Positions 7,492-14,343 of a DNA stretch of 16,464 nucleotides are shown here, in pieces (within the stretch, counting starts at the first letter, position 1; each line of letters opens with the position of its first letter). This DNA is from an uncultured Alphaproteobacteria bacterium (GTDB lineage: Bacteria; Pseudomonadota; Alphaproteobacteria; Micavibrionales; Micavibrionaceae), in contig CAMLJM010000042.1 in assembly GCA_946480475.1 (NCBI GenBank), positions 1-16,464 of the forward strand, read 5' to 3'. The notes below the pieces were generated by a model. It was given only the letters and a program-made list of their open reading frames with translations, ran no database searches and had not been told where the DNA came from. Made by a program: the position numbers and the translations under genes.

Positions 7492-7830
7492 CTATTTGTC
7501 GGTATCCGCTGGCTTTATCATTGACGCATTCTTCATGGCTTCAATTTTCTCTAAAAATTCACGAACCCGAAAAGGCAGGGGTCGATCCTGCTGAATGCCT
7601 GCGCGTTGTTTCAGGGCGTGGATTGTATCATGCGTCCTTTCCAGTTCCTTCCTGCGGTTCAGTTCTGATATGACACTCTCGCGGATTAGGGGGTCAGGTA
7701 TGGCTTCAGCATCCTTCATTCGGGCTGCATAATCAAAATCTTCAGGCTCCTCCCAAGCGCCGGTAAAAATATTGAGCCGTTTGGGACGTATCTGGCGTTT
7801 CGCCAATTTTTCATCGTCATGCATAGTCAT
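7492..7830 (-). CDS. Hypothetical protein, 112 aa
   Basis: I start at the ATG at 7830 because AAGGG lies just upstream; the longer reading from 7887 would run into the divergent gene at 7881. The product is strongly charged, with a KLAKRQIRPKRLNIFTGAWEEP segment near the start and a long acidic/basic helical stretch (SVISELNRRKELERTHDTIHALKQ), which could form a coiled coil. No membrane segment or signal peptide. I do not recognise the family. It is divergent from the plus-strand pair at 7881..8614 with a 50-bp gap, so the two may share control. Confidence 0.65.
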   Translation of the reverse strand: MTMHDDEKLAKRQIRPKRLNIFTGAWEEPEDFDYAARMKDAEAIPDPLIRESVISELNRRKELERTHDTIHALKQRAGIQQDRPLPFRVREFLEKIEAMKNASMIKPADTDK

Positions 7831-7880
7831 TTTCCCTTCGTGCGTTGTTAATACTGTCAGCCCGTAAGCATACTGAAAGC

Positions 7881-8354
7881 ATGGCAAAACGTGGCAGAAA
7901 ACCCCAGAAACCTCCCCGCAAGAAACCCGAAACCGGCTTTAAAGGGCGCATTAGCCCCCAGTTGAAGCAGGCGATTGAGCTGATTGTCCAAGAAGGCAAG
8001 ACGCTGGCAGATGCCGCGCAAACCGTTGGCCTGAAAAAGGAATCCCTGCAAAAATCTTTAAAGAAGCCGCATGTGGCGCAGTTCAAGACCCGTGTTTTTA
8101 GCGTGTTTAAGGATGGTCTGGCAGAAGCAAGCCTGTCCCGTGTGTCAGAACTGGCGATGACTGCGAAGTCTGAATCCGTCCGTCTGGATGCCAACAAGAC
8201 GTTGATGGGGCTTGATGAACGTTTCCAGCCGACAAGCAAGGTGAAGCACCAGCATTCCGGCAATGTCACGCAGACGCCGGGATATGTCATCGATTTGACG
8301 GATGATGCAGGGCAGGGGGCAGAGAATTCCGCTCCGGAAAAGACCCTGCATTGA
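7881..8354 (+). CDS. Terminase-small-subunit-like HTH protein, 157 aa
   Basis: The ATG at 7881 is preferred because the product then begins with a basic tail (AKRGRKPQKPPRKKP) typical of DNA-binding phage proteins. Residues about 25-65 (RISPQLKQAIELIVQEGKTLADAAQTVGLKKESLQKSLKKPHV) give a helix-turn-helix of the kind in small terminase subunits and related phage proteins, where a repeat of GKT..DAA..VG....L...L is usual. A helical region follows (ARVSEL-like, SVRLDANKTLMGL), as expected for oligomerisation. A small terminase recognises packaging sites on phage DNA. No large terminase is next to it here, so a regulatory role is an alternative. Its stop overlaps the next start (TGATG). Confidence 0.65.
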   Translation: MAKRGRKPQKPPRKKPETGFKGRISPQLKQAIELIVQEGKTLADAAQTVGLKKESLQKSLKKPHVAQFKTRVFSVFKDGLAEASLSRVSELAMTAKSESVRLDANKTLMGLDERFQPTSKVKHQHSGNVTQTPGYVIDLTDDAGQGAENSAPEKTLH

Positions 8355-8614
8355 TGGCGGTGATCAGGAATTATGGCCAGATGGTCGGCTACCTGACGGC
8401 AACCCGAATTGAGAATGGCCTCCCACGGCCTGAAATTGAGTCGCTGATGGGCTTTAGGCCCGGAATGCTGGAAAGGGCTGAGAAAGCAGAGAGGGCCATC
8501 CAGTGGCCAAAATTGGAGAAATGGGCGGGTGCTCTCGGTGTGGCCTTCTATGTGCTGCCGTACAAGTCCCCCAAACCGGCACCGGAATTTCAGCAGCTTA
8601 CATTGCCCCTTTGA
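8354..8614 (+). CDS. XRE-like HTH protein, 86 aa
   Basis: The ATG at 8354 overlaps the preceding TGA, so the gene is translationally coupled to the terminase-small-like gene. Residues about 18-65 (TRIENGLPRPEIESLMGFRPGMLERAEKAERAIQWPKLEKWAGALGV) follow the Cro/C1 pattern, with a divergent turn and a typical closing helix containing a W..ALGV motif. The tail is Pro-rich. It is probably a DNA-binding regulator that acts with the upstream gene. It ends 6 bases before the stop of the convergent helicase gene, and no terminator is visible between the two. Confidence 0.6.
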   Translation: MAVIRNYGQMVGYLTATRIENGLPRPEIESLMGFRPGMLERAEKAERAIQWPKLEKWAGALGVAFYVLPYKSPKPAPEFQQLTLPL

Positions 8615-8619
8615 TCCGG

Positions 8620-10047
8620 TCACATCGGTGCCCCTTCTGTGATTTCAAATCTGTTTAAGACAGGATTGAAGATCGCACGTATATCGCCGTTCGCACCAAT
8701 TATTCCATTATAGCGGGCTTTCCATACCCGTATGATGCTGCCTTCATCCTGCCTGTGTACAGTGATCCCTACGTCTGCCTTGTTGAACCAATGGGATGAA
8801 TCGGAAATATCGTATCCATTAGGAATATCAATTTTGCCATCTGCGTTTTTTTTCATCTTTGCCGGATGCGCGACAATGATCATGTGGACATTGTGCTTGC
8901 GGGCAAATTTCCGGAATTGCTTGATCGCGTACCCGGTATATTGCGTCAAACTCATATCAGCCGGGAAGGTGTGATCCATTTCATTCCAAGGATCAATTAC
9001 CACCACGCGGGCATTATGCCTGATGACAGAGGTGGATGCTTTTTCGAGAACCCAGTCCAGCGTTACATCATCATCTTCATCCGGCACAATAAAGCTGAAA
9101 TTACGATCAATCCATTTTTCAGCCTCGCGGCGATTGTCCTCCGTCAGGTAAACGGGATGCTCTCCTGTTTTCCACCTCATCAGATTCCGCTTGTGATCGA
9201 CGGCCGGGTGTTGCTCGAAAGAAGCAAAAGCGATGGGCCAGCCATATTGCTCATTCAACCGGCAGCACAGATCATTCACCCAGGTTGATTTGCCATGCGA
9301 AGGAATGCCAGTGACCACCGTAAAATCACCAAGCCTTACCCTGAAGTGCTTGTCCATACCCGGAAAGCCAGTGGATACGGCGTCATTCTGTGGGGGCGGT
9401 GGAAGTTCCGACATCCTGTAAACGCCATCCACCTTGCACCAGATAGCACCGGACAGGGCTTTTTTGACGGCATCAGGCCCATGCTTCAAAAGCACATCGT
9501 TCAGGTCTTTGCAGCCTTCAGGGTATTTCACCCATTTGCAGCGCTGGCGGCCAAGCCGCAGGGAAAGGTCATGCAGCAGGTTTCCGCCTTGCGGATCGCT
9601 GTCACTAGCAATGATAATATTTTTGCAGCCGTGCAACAGGGGCAGGGCGTCATCAAGGTAACTGTATTTTTCGGTTTCCTCCCCTTCCACACGCTGGGCC
9701 GGGGCACCGTCCGGCACAGATACGGTACGGACAAAACCGCATTGGATCGCTGCGAGGGCGTCAAACTCCCCCTCGGTAATTACCAGCGGCAAGTCTGACA
9801 TGGCTTCATCCTTCAGCGCATCGAAATTCCAGAAACACTTTATGGCATCTGCATCCTGATAAAACTTCTTCTCGCCTTCAATCGTCCGGTATTTATGGTT
9901 GACTGTCTGGCCGTCCTGCAGGAAAGGGAATTTTACCCATTCGCTCTCAGAACCATCTTTCTGAAAGCTGCTGACGCCATACCGCGCCAGAGTTTCTCCG
10001 TCCAGTCCCCTCTTTTCGAGAATTTCCAGAGCCTTCGTGTTCAGCAT
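8620..10047 (-). CDS. TOPRIM/RecA-fold primase-helicase (Twinkle/T7 gp4-type), lacking zinc domain
   Basis: I start at the ATG at 10047, 475 residues; AAAGGA is about 10 bases upstream. The frame is open to 10095, but those extra 16 codons are out-of-frame zinc-finger coding. The TOPRIM core shows EGEFD (residues 92-96) and DSD (149-151). The RecA-like helicase core shows Walker A GIPSHGKST (247-255), Walker B with Asp at 352 (VVVIDPW), an IIVAHPAK segment (390-397) and a candidate arginine finger in VWKARYN (Arg 445). It should unwind DNA at the fork and, with a zinc domain, make RNA primers. The zinc part is in the upstream overlapping gene in another frame. Last gene of the leftward early operon. 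Confidence 0.85.
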   Translation of the reverse strand: MLNTKALEILEKRGLDGETLARYGVSSFQKDGSESEWVKFPFLQDGQTVNHKYRTIEGEKKFYQDADAIKCFWNFDALKDEAMSDLPLVITEGEFDALAAIQCGFVRTVSVPDGAPAQRVEGEETEKYSYLDDALPLLHGCKNIIIASDSDPQGGNLLHDLSLRLGRQRCKWVKYPEGCKDLNDVLLKHGPDAVKKALSGAIWCKVDGVYRMSELPPPPQNDAVSTGFPGMDKHFRVRLGDFTVVTGIPSHGKSTWVNDLCCRLNEQYGWPIAFASFEQHPAVDHKRNLMRWKTGEHPVYLTEDNRREAEKWIDRNFSFIVPDEDDDVTLDWVLEKASTSVIRHNARVVVIDPWNEMDHTFPADMSLTQYTGYAIKQFRKFARKHNVHMIIVAHPAKMKKNADGKIDIPNGYDISDSSHWFNKADVGITVHRQDEGSIIRVWKARYNGIIGANGDIRAIFNPVLNRFEITEGAPM

Positions 10048-10243
10048 TTTTTGTAGTTCCTTTCCATCCACAGTGATGACATTTCCAAACGGCATGATCG
10101 GTTTCGATTTTTACGGACAGGCACGGGTCACGTTTATGGCGGCGGGTGGGGGAGCATTCCGGGCAGGTGGTTTTGTGTCGCCCTTGCCGGTCACTCCTGA
10201 TCCTGATGCCCCGCGTGGTCAGAGCACTCAGTATCCCGTCCAT
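9947..10243 (-). CDS. Primase zinc-binding domain protein (split N-terminus of primase-helicase), 98 aa
   Basis: The ATG at 10243, with GAGGAAAAG before it, overlaps the DUF1376 stop by 16 bases. Cys 27 and 30 (CPEC) and Cys 55 and 58 (CHHC) form a C-x2-C-x24-C-x2-C zinc ribbon like that of T7 gp4 and Twinkle-family phage primases. After residue 65 the sequence (Gly, Arg, Asn-rich, ending SERWF) looks like random out-of-frame reading of the helicase gene. The end of the real domain coincides with an A6 run at 10047..10052; loss of one A joins TTK directly to MLNTKAL of the helicase. So this is either a mutated fusion gene, a programmed slippage product, or a stand-alone zinc subunit. Confidence 0.75.
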   Translation of the reverse strand: MDGILSALTTRGIRIRSDRQGRHKTTCPECSPTRRHKRDPCLSVKIETDHAVWKCHHCGWKGTTKNAEHEGSGNSRKEGTGRRNSGAVWRQQLSERWF

Positions 10244-10914
10244 GGCTTTTCCTCTTTTTTGGTGTAGTCCTGCTTGTCTTTCCAGCGTTCCTGCGTCAGC
10301 CAAGTTTTGGCCTGCGCCACAAAGCTGGTGCCGATTTTACCTTCTGCCTGACACGAAAGGGCATAGGCCTCAGCGCCTGCTATAATTTCGCGCGGGTCGG
10401 CGCCGCCTTTCACAAGGCTGTGGAATTTATCACTGGCAGGCTTTTTCGGGTTCGATCCTTGTCTGCGCGGATAGGCAGCAAAAAACTTCTCAAAATCCTC
10501 TATAATATTAGTGGTAAGGGTAAGGGTTAAGGGAGCATTGCGTTCGCATTCTTCTGGCATTGCGACCGCATGGCTGGTTTCCTTATTTTTCAACCACCTA
10601 GCCTTGGCGCTGTTTGACGCCTTCCTGCTATGCTGTCTGACAGCTTCGAGTTCGTCAGTGAGGCGGCATTGTTCCCATGTTCCGTTCTCAATGGTAAAAA
10701 ATGGGGCGAGTGTGGGGCGCATTCGCTTCCATTGTGCAGGGGTCAGAAACGTATATCTGGCGAGCAAAGAGTCATCATCTGGCAAAAGCCCTTTCTTTGA
10801 ACGCCATGCTGTGATCAGCAAAAGCAGATAGGCTCCATGCTCTATGGTTGTCAGGTGTGTGGTGTCGCCCAAATAGGCGTCAGTCCACAAGGGCATAGCC
10901 GGGAATCGTGCCAT
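10228..10914 (-). CDS. DUF1376 (YdaU-like) replication-associated protein, 228 aa
   Basis: The ATG at 10914 has AGGAG upstream and begins 1 base after the stop of the 55-residue gene. Residues about 5-65 carry the DUF1376 signature: MPLWTDAYLGDTTHLTTIEHGAYLLLL, then WRSKKGLLPDDDSLLARY and a later W-K-R-x-R-P-x-L segment. The first 90 residues are the likely winged-helix part; after a basic linker, residues about 145-220 (FEKFFAAYPRR, then FVAQAKTWLTQERW) look like the DnaT/replication-protein C-terminal helical module found in phage O-type proteins. In phages DUF1376 proteins sit before a helicase and are thought to help it load at the origin. The primase and helicase parts follow directly here, which supports that role. 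Confidence 0.8.
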   Translation of the reverse strand: MARFPAMPLWTDAYLGDTTHLTTIEHGAYLLLLITAWRSKKGLLPDDDSLLARYTFLTPAQWKRMRPTLAPFFTIENGTWEQCRLTDELEAVRQHSRKASNSAKARWLKNKETSHAVAMPEECERNAPLTLTLTTNIIEDFEKFFAAYPRRQGSNPKKPASDKFHSLVKGGADPREIIAGAEAYALSCQAEGKIGTSFVAQAKTWLTQERWKDKQDYTKKEEKPWTGY

Positions 10915-10915
10915 C

Positions 10916-11083
10916 TCAAGCTCCTCTTAATCCGTGTACGGCCAGAACCCATTGCGCCATGCTGGGGCTGATGATGCCAATTCTGCGTAGTTCCATGACG
11001 GCATTCTTGCGGCCCGCAGGAGTTTTGGCACATAAGGCGGCGCGCACGGCAACCCGCTCCACAGATTTTCTGATGTGTTGCAT
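10916..11083 (-). CDS. Small hypothetical protein, 55 aa
   Basis: A 55-codon frame with ATG at 11083 lies 3 bases after the stop of the excisionase-like gene and ends 1 base before the DUF1376 start. The product is basic and helical (MQHIRKSVERVAVRAALCAKTP, then RKNAVMELRRIGIISPSMAQW). I see no membrane segment or known domain. Its fit between two tightly packed genes on the same strand is the main support for it being real. No strong ribosome site is visible, which suggests coupling to the upstream gene. Confidence 0.6.
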   Translation of the reverse strand: MQHIRKSVERVAVRAALCAKTPAGRKNAVMELRRIGIISPSMAQWVLAVHGLRGA

Positions 11084-11086
11084 GGT

Positions 11087-11305
11087 CTAGGCCGCGTCAG
11101 CGTTTATTTCATCAATCCATGAAAAGAAGGCTGCCTCGTCGATCAGAACTCTACGCCCAATGCGACGAAGGCATTTTTTAATGCCGTTCTGCTCGGCACG
11201 GAAAATTAAATTCCGTAATGACTTTTCGTCGAAGGCGGTGTGTTTGTCTGCGAATTGCCTGATCGACAACAGAATGCGGGCGGTTTCCTGTGGTGTGCTG
11301 CTCAT
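11087..11305 (-). CDS. Excisionase-like HTH DNA-binding protein, 72 aa
   Basis: The ATG at 11305 starts the replication operon; AAGGG lies about 12 bases upstream, which is rather far. Residues about 28-66 (SLRNLIFRAEQNGIKKCLRRIGRRVLIDEAAFFSWID) match the HTH_17/excisionase layout: a helix, a short turn with Arg-rich loop, a beta-type RRVLID strand and a closing F-x-W helix. These proteins bend DNA at att sites or regulate promoters. Because it is not beside the integrase but heads the replication genes just downstream of the 12-bp repeats, it may instead control its own operon or the origin. Confidence 0.7.
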   Translation of the reverse strand: MSSTPQETARILLSIRQFADKHTAFDEKSLRNLIFRAEQNGIKKCLRRIGRRVLIDEAAFFSWIDEINADAA

Positions 11306-11362
11306 GACTCTGGTTCCCTTCGGTCAGCTTTGTAACTGATGAAAGGATGGCATGAGCAGAAT

Positions 11363-11410
11363 ATGCAAAACTATATGCAAAACTATGTGCAAAATAGTAT
11401 GCAAAAATAT
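11363..11410. repeat. Four tandem 12-bp iteron-like repeats
   Basis: The units are ATGCAAAACTAT (11363..11374), the same again (11375..11386), GTGCAAAATAGT (11387..11398) and ATGCAAAAATAT (11399..11410). The core TGCAAAA is kept in all four with a strict 12-base period. The block is AT-rich and lies between the integrase-side gene pair and the start of the replication operon. It can be read as an iteron array of an origin or as stacked operators. Confidence 0.7.
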
Positions 11411-11417
11411 AATTATA
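11408..11417 (-). promoter_or_regulatory. Candidate -10 box for the replication operon
   Basis: TATAATTATA is self-complementary, so TATAAT occurs on both strands; on the minus strand it is at 11417..11412. A transcript from it would start near 11405, inside the 12-bp repeats, and read into the gene at 11305. I do not see a good -35 box, so this would need an activator or be weak. Anything bound to the repeats would then block it. Confidence 0.35.
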
Positions 11418-11428
11418 CCTATCTGATT

Positions 11429-12022
11429 TTATTGAGAAATATTCCTGTATTCTGGAGTCAGCAGCCTCCTAATGGTATCAAGCGAAGGTTGATCGGCCTT
11501 GGGATAGGTTTTCTTATACCATGCTAAAAGCCACTTAGATTCCTGCTCCTTAACCTGACAGCGCGCACCAGATTCTTTCCGTTCAATATATTTGTTCCAG
11601 ATAGGTTCTTTCCCTTTAGTTGGCCTGCCGGGAAATCCCGTTGGCATAGCCTCATTCTCAGCAGGCGTATTCAGGCACGCCTCGAACTGTTCTTTGCGAA
11701 CATACAAATCGCAAGTGGTGGTTCGCCGCCCTCTCATAAATCGATCAACGGCGGATAAGGGGCTGTCGTATTGCCCGGTATTCAGCCACTTCTCTGCTCT
11801 TATCGAATCCCCCCAATAGACGGACTTGATAATAGTCCAACGCCCTTGATGACCAAAAAAGCCGACCTTTATTCCCCCCCGCATACATTGGTCGACAAAA
11901 AAGCTGCGAACCTTGGTGGCATCCGTATTTCTTTTGTTTGGGAAAAGATGCTGGCTGCACATATCGAGGGCTTCGGCTAGCGGTAAAATCCGCTCGTCAA
12001 TTCCGTCTTGCTGCTCAGTCAT
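11429..12022 (-). CDS. Hypothetical protein coupled to integrase, 197 aa
   Basis: The ATG at 12022 is preferred over the one at 12040: AAAGGA lies 9 bases upstream, and the start overlaps the integrase stop by 8 bases, so the two genes are coupled. There is no signal peptide or membrane segment. A middle region (about residues 70-115) has RAEKWLNTGQYDSPLSAVDRFMRGR. A basic GRPTKGKEP motif near residue 132 opens a C-terminal region with KYIERKESG, W-L-A-W-Y-K-K and a final PSLDTIRRLL helix. From memory, a GRP-[ST]-K-x-H/E plus RR..G plus L..W plus PS..TI pattern recurs in small uncharacterised alphaproteobacterial proteins, and the end looks like an HTH. No function can be assigned. Confidence 0.7.
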   Translation of the reverse strand: MTEQQDGIDERILPLAEALDMCSQHLFPNKRNTDATKVRSFFVDQCMRGGIKVGFFGHQGRWTIIKSVYWGDSIRAEKWLNTGQYDSPLSAVDRFMRGRRTTTCDLYVRKEQFEACLNTPAENEAMPTGFPGRPTKGKEPIWNKYIERKESGARCQVKEQESKWLLAWYKKTYPKADQPSLDTIRRLLTPEYRNISQ

Positions 12023-13124
12023 TTCCGAATATCCTTTCATTCATGCTGGCGACAACACCGCGCGTGTGAGTTTCCGACAGGTGGGCGTATCGTTTCACCA
12101 TTTCCAGAGATTTGTGCCCCAGAACCTCGGCAATCTCGGCAGAGCTGGCACCATTCATGGCCAGATAGGAGGCGGCTGAGTGGCGCAGATCATGAAAGCG
12201 GAAGTTCTCGACCTTGGCTTTTTCCAGCGCGGTTTCCCATGTGCTGCGAATGTCGTAAGGCTTGGTTTCATCATGAGGGGCGGGGAATAGAAGATCCCTG
12301 CCGCTGGCGTTTATGCGGGCAATCTTTCCTTGCCGCTTCTCTTTGTGGTAGCTCCTCATCAGATCGAGGGCATGACCGGCCAATGGCAGGACGCGGCGCT
12401 CTCCGTTCTTGGTATCATGCAGGACAATCACGTTGCGCTCGAAGTCAACGGCATCCCATGTCAGGCCCATGATTTCGCCGTGTCGCGCTCCTGTTGACAG
12501 GGCCAGAATGACAATCAGGTATAGCGGGCTTTTGCTCTTTGATTTCTTGCAGGCATCCAGAAGTCGTTTGCGCTCGCCATCGTCAAGGAATCGTACCCGG
12601 CCGCGAGGCTCAGTTTTGCGCGAAATGTTGTGCAATGGGTTTTGTGCCAGCCACTTCCATTCTTTCACAGCAACCGTGCAGACGTGGCTCAGGGCTTGTA
12701 TGTATCGGTTGACGCGGGCGGCGCTGATCGCCTTTTCTTCGCCATTCAGTAATTTCCGCTTCCGCTTCGATAGCTCGGCTATTTTCTTTGATACAAGGGC
12801 TTCATTCAGATTGGCCAGAATGCAGTAGCCGATCTCATCTTTCCACCACTCCAGCATAGGCTTTACGTCCCGGTACCTTTTCGGGCTGTCAGTCTCAATC
12901 TGGTCAAGGTAGGTGGTTATCAGTTCAGCTACGGTGTGCTTCTTCGCCTCTGTGCCGGGGAAGTGACGCCTGTTTCGTATATCGCTCTCTCTGTCTGCTG
13001 CCCAATTCTTGGCATCAGTCAGGCGCTCAAACGTTTCTGATTGTACCGGGTGGCCCTTGAGCCGAACCAGAACACGGTACCTGATCTTGCCATCATTCGT
13101 GATGCGCTTCTGTATGGTTGCCAT
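12015..13124 (-). CDS. int: Tyrosine recombinase integrase, 369 aa
   Basis: The ATG at 13124 is chosen because GGAGG lies 8 bases before it; a GTG at 13139 falls at the ribosome site. The N-terminal 60 residues resemble the arm-site binding domain (MATIQKRITNDGKIRYRVLVRLKG), followed by a SAM-like core-binding domain to about residue 165. The catalytic set is complete: Arg 214 in STGARHGE, Lys 239 in DTKNGERR, His 311 and Arg 314 in HDLRH, His 337 in GHKS and Tyr 346 in KRYAHL. The enzyme recombines phage and host att sites. It sits 280 bases from the 3' end of tRNA-Arg(CCT), the likely attB. Length is normal for the family and no damage is seen. Confidence 0.95.
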   Translation of the reverse strand: MATIQKRITNDGKIRYRVLVRLKGHPVQSETFERLTDAKNWAADRESDIRNRRHFPGTEAKKHTVAELITTYLDQIETDSPKRYRDVKPMLEWWKDEIGYCILANLNEALVSKKIAELSKRKRKLLNGEEKAISAARVNRYIQALSHVCTVAVKEWKWLAQNPLHNISRKTEPRGRVRFLDDGERKRLLDACKKSKSKSPLYLIVILALSTGARHGEIMGLTWDAVDFERNVIVLHDTKNGERRVLPLAGHALDLMRSYHKEKRQGKIARINASGRDLLFPAPHDETKPYDIRSTWETALEKAKVENFRFHDLRHSAASYLAMNGASSAEIAEVLGHKSLEMVKRYAHLSETHTRGVVASMNERIFGND

Positions 13125-13139
13125 TACCCAAACCTCCAC

Positions 13140-13403
13140 AGTGAGTCATAGCAATGTAGAGCAACTAGAAGTAATCAGCAACAATGGGTTATATAAACCG
13201 ATGTATAACTATATTAACATATTGAAATAAAATGAAACATTCTGAGATTATTTGTCGGTGGTACACTCTCGGCGCATTTATGGGCTAAAAACAGTCAAGA
13301 AACAGGGGGTCTGAGAAAGTAAAAGCCCCATGTGTTTACTGTGGATTGCTACGGAGGTTTGTACCGTCAGTGTACCATGGAGGAGTCTGTAAGCCCAAGA
13401 AGC
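13140..13403. other. Integrase-proximal att arm region without a gene
   Basis: This 264-bp AT-rich stretch separates the integrase from the tRNA 3' end. It holds TGTACC at 13360..13365 and again at 13371..13376 (11-bp phase), plus the inverted copy GGTACA at 13260..13265. This is the usual place for integrase arm-type sites. A possible leftward promoter for the integrase, with a TACATT -10 box near 13155, is weak. I found no open frame longer than about 20 codons on the plus strand. Confidence 0.5.
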
Positions 13404-13480
<77 letters not shown>

Positions 13481-13545
13481 TTTTCCCTGATCTTCATAGA
13501 AATAGCGAATGGGCATGAAATCCGCAATGATTTAGGCAGCGTATC

Positions 13546-13554
13546 TGCTATAAT
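13546..13554 (+). promoter_or_regulatory. Extended -10 promoter candidate
   Basis: TGCTATAAT at 13546..13554 is a perfect -10 box with the TGn extension. No good -35 box is seen at the 17-base distance, which is acceptable for an extended -10 promoter. It would start about 35 bases before the exported protein gene at 13597. Confidence 0.5.
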
Positions 13555-13596
13555 AAGCGGAGTTCATCCATTGGAATTTACGGAGCTATAAAAAAG

Positions 13597-14244
13597 ATGC
13601 GCACTCTTTCTGTTTTCATGATGTCCTGTGCGGTGACCCTGGCATTAGCCATGCCTTTATATAATGCGTACGCGCAAACGCGGGAGCCTGCTGAAAAGCA
13701 AATGGATAAAAGGCCTCCCTCGGCAGAGGCCCAGGCATTGGCGGCTTCTCCCGCGTATCGTCTGTACGACCAAACAATGGCGGAATGTTTTGCCGAAGTA
13801 AAAGGCGTTAACCCTTTTGTGGCTGCCAAGAAACGCGATATGAAGGCATTGAATATGGACCGTGACGATTTGAGGGCGTTACAGGATTGTATGAATGATA
13901 AAGGCGTGAACACAAATTTTGAAAATTATTATGGCGGCATACCCAAAGATGGGCAAAGCCCTGCCATGAGTGCGGCTCAACAGGCCGATATGATGGCGCT
14001 GGATGAAAAAATGAAGGCAGAATCTACGGTTGCGCCCGCAGCGCCCGTTACGCCGGCGCCTGTATCTGGACAAACTCCTGCACCTGCCGCACCCGTATCA
14101 TCTCCTGTAACGGCGCCGCCTCCAGTGCAGGCTGCGCCTGTAACGCCGCCGGAACCGGAAGAGCCTGAAGATGCGCCGGCTCCCGGCGGCGCTGAAAAGG
14201 CTAAGCCTAAAACCAACAAATACTGGGTTACCCCGGGTCAGTAA
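13597..14244 (+). CDS. Exported Pro/Ala-rich hypothetical protein, 215 aa
   Basis: The ATG at 13597 opens a signal peptide (two charged residues, then a hydrophobic stretch to about residue 22), with a probable cut after AYA at residue 26. Residues about 30-120 form a polar helical region with two Cys residues (MAECFAEV and LQDCMNDKG) that could pair in the periplasm. Residues about 145-205 are a low-complexity Pro/Ala/Val linker (APVTPAP-like repeats) and the tail is basic. This looks like a periplasmic or envelope protein with a flexible spacer; the family is not recognised. It lies on the host side of the tRNA. A GGAG site is 13 bases upstream, a little far. Confidence 0.75.
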   Translation: MRTLSVFMMSCAVTLALAMPLYNAYAQTREPAEKQMDKRPPSAEAQALAASPAYRLYDQTMAECFAEVKGVNPFVAAKKRDMKALNMDRDDLRALQDCMNDKGVNTNFENYYGGIPKDGQSPAMSAAQQADMMALDEKMKAESTVAPAAPVTPAPVSGQTPAPAAPVSSPVTAPPPVQAAPVTPPEPEEPEDAPAPGGAEKAKPKTNKYWVTPGQ

Positions 14245-14258
14245 GGGAAGCCTCAGGA

Positions 14259-14292
14259 AATCCTGATTGCCGCCAGTATGGCGTTCAGGATT
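14259..14292 (+). terminator. Hairpin between two exported-protein genes, weak terminator
   Basis: AATCCTGA (14259..14266) pairs with TCAGGATT (14285..14292), with an inner CGCCA/TGGCG stem around GTA. Only TTC follows, so termination would be partial. It lies 15 bases after the stop of the 215-residue gene and could reduce readthrough into the next gene. Confidence 0.45.
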
Positions 14293-14343
14293 TTCTATGC
14301 TAATATGCAGTCTGGAATCTGGTTATCAGGGATTGAACGCATC

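Noticed and set aside
7817..8623. 268-residue minus-strand frame opposite the terminase-small-like and XRE-like genes
   Set aside because: Its product is Cys/Ser/Pro-rich and lacks domain features, while the plus-strand frames show clear HTH patterns and coupled starts.
10048..10095. Upstream extension of the helicase gene to an ATG at 10095
   Set aside because: The 16 extra codons are the zinc-finger coding region read in another frame, and no ribosome site precedes that ATG.
11363..11410. CRISPR array
   Set aside because: Units are 12 bp in direct tandem with no spacers, so they do not fit a CRISPR layout.
14278..14343. N-terminal extension of the 128-residue exported protein
   Set aside because: The extension starts inside a hairpin and would bury the clean signal peptide that begins at 14344.
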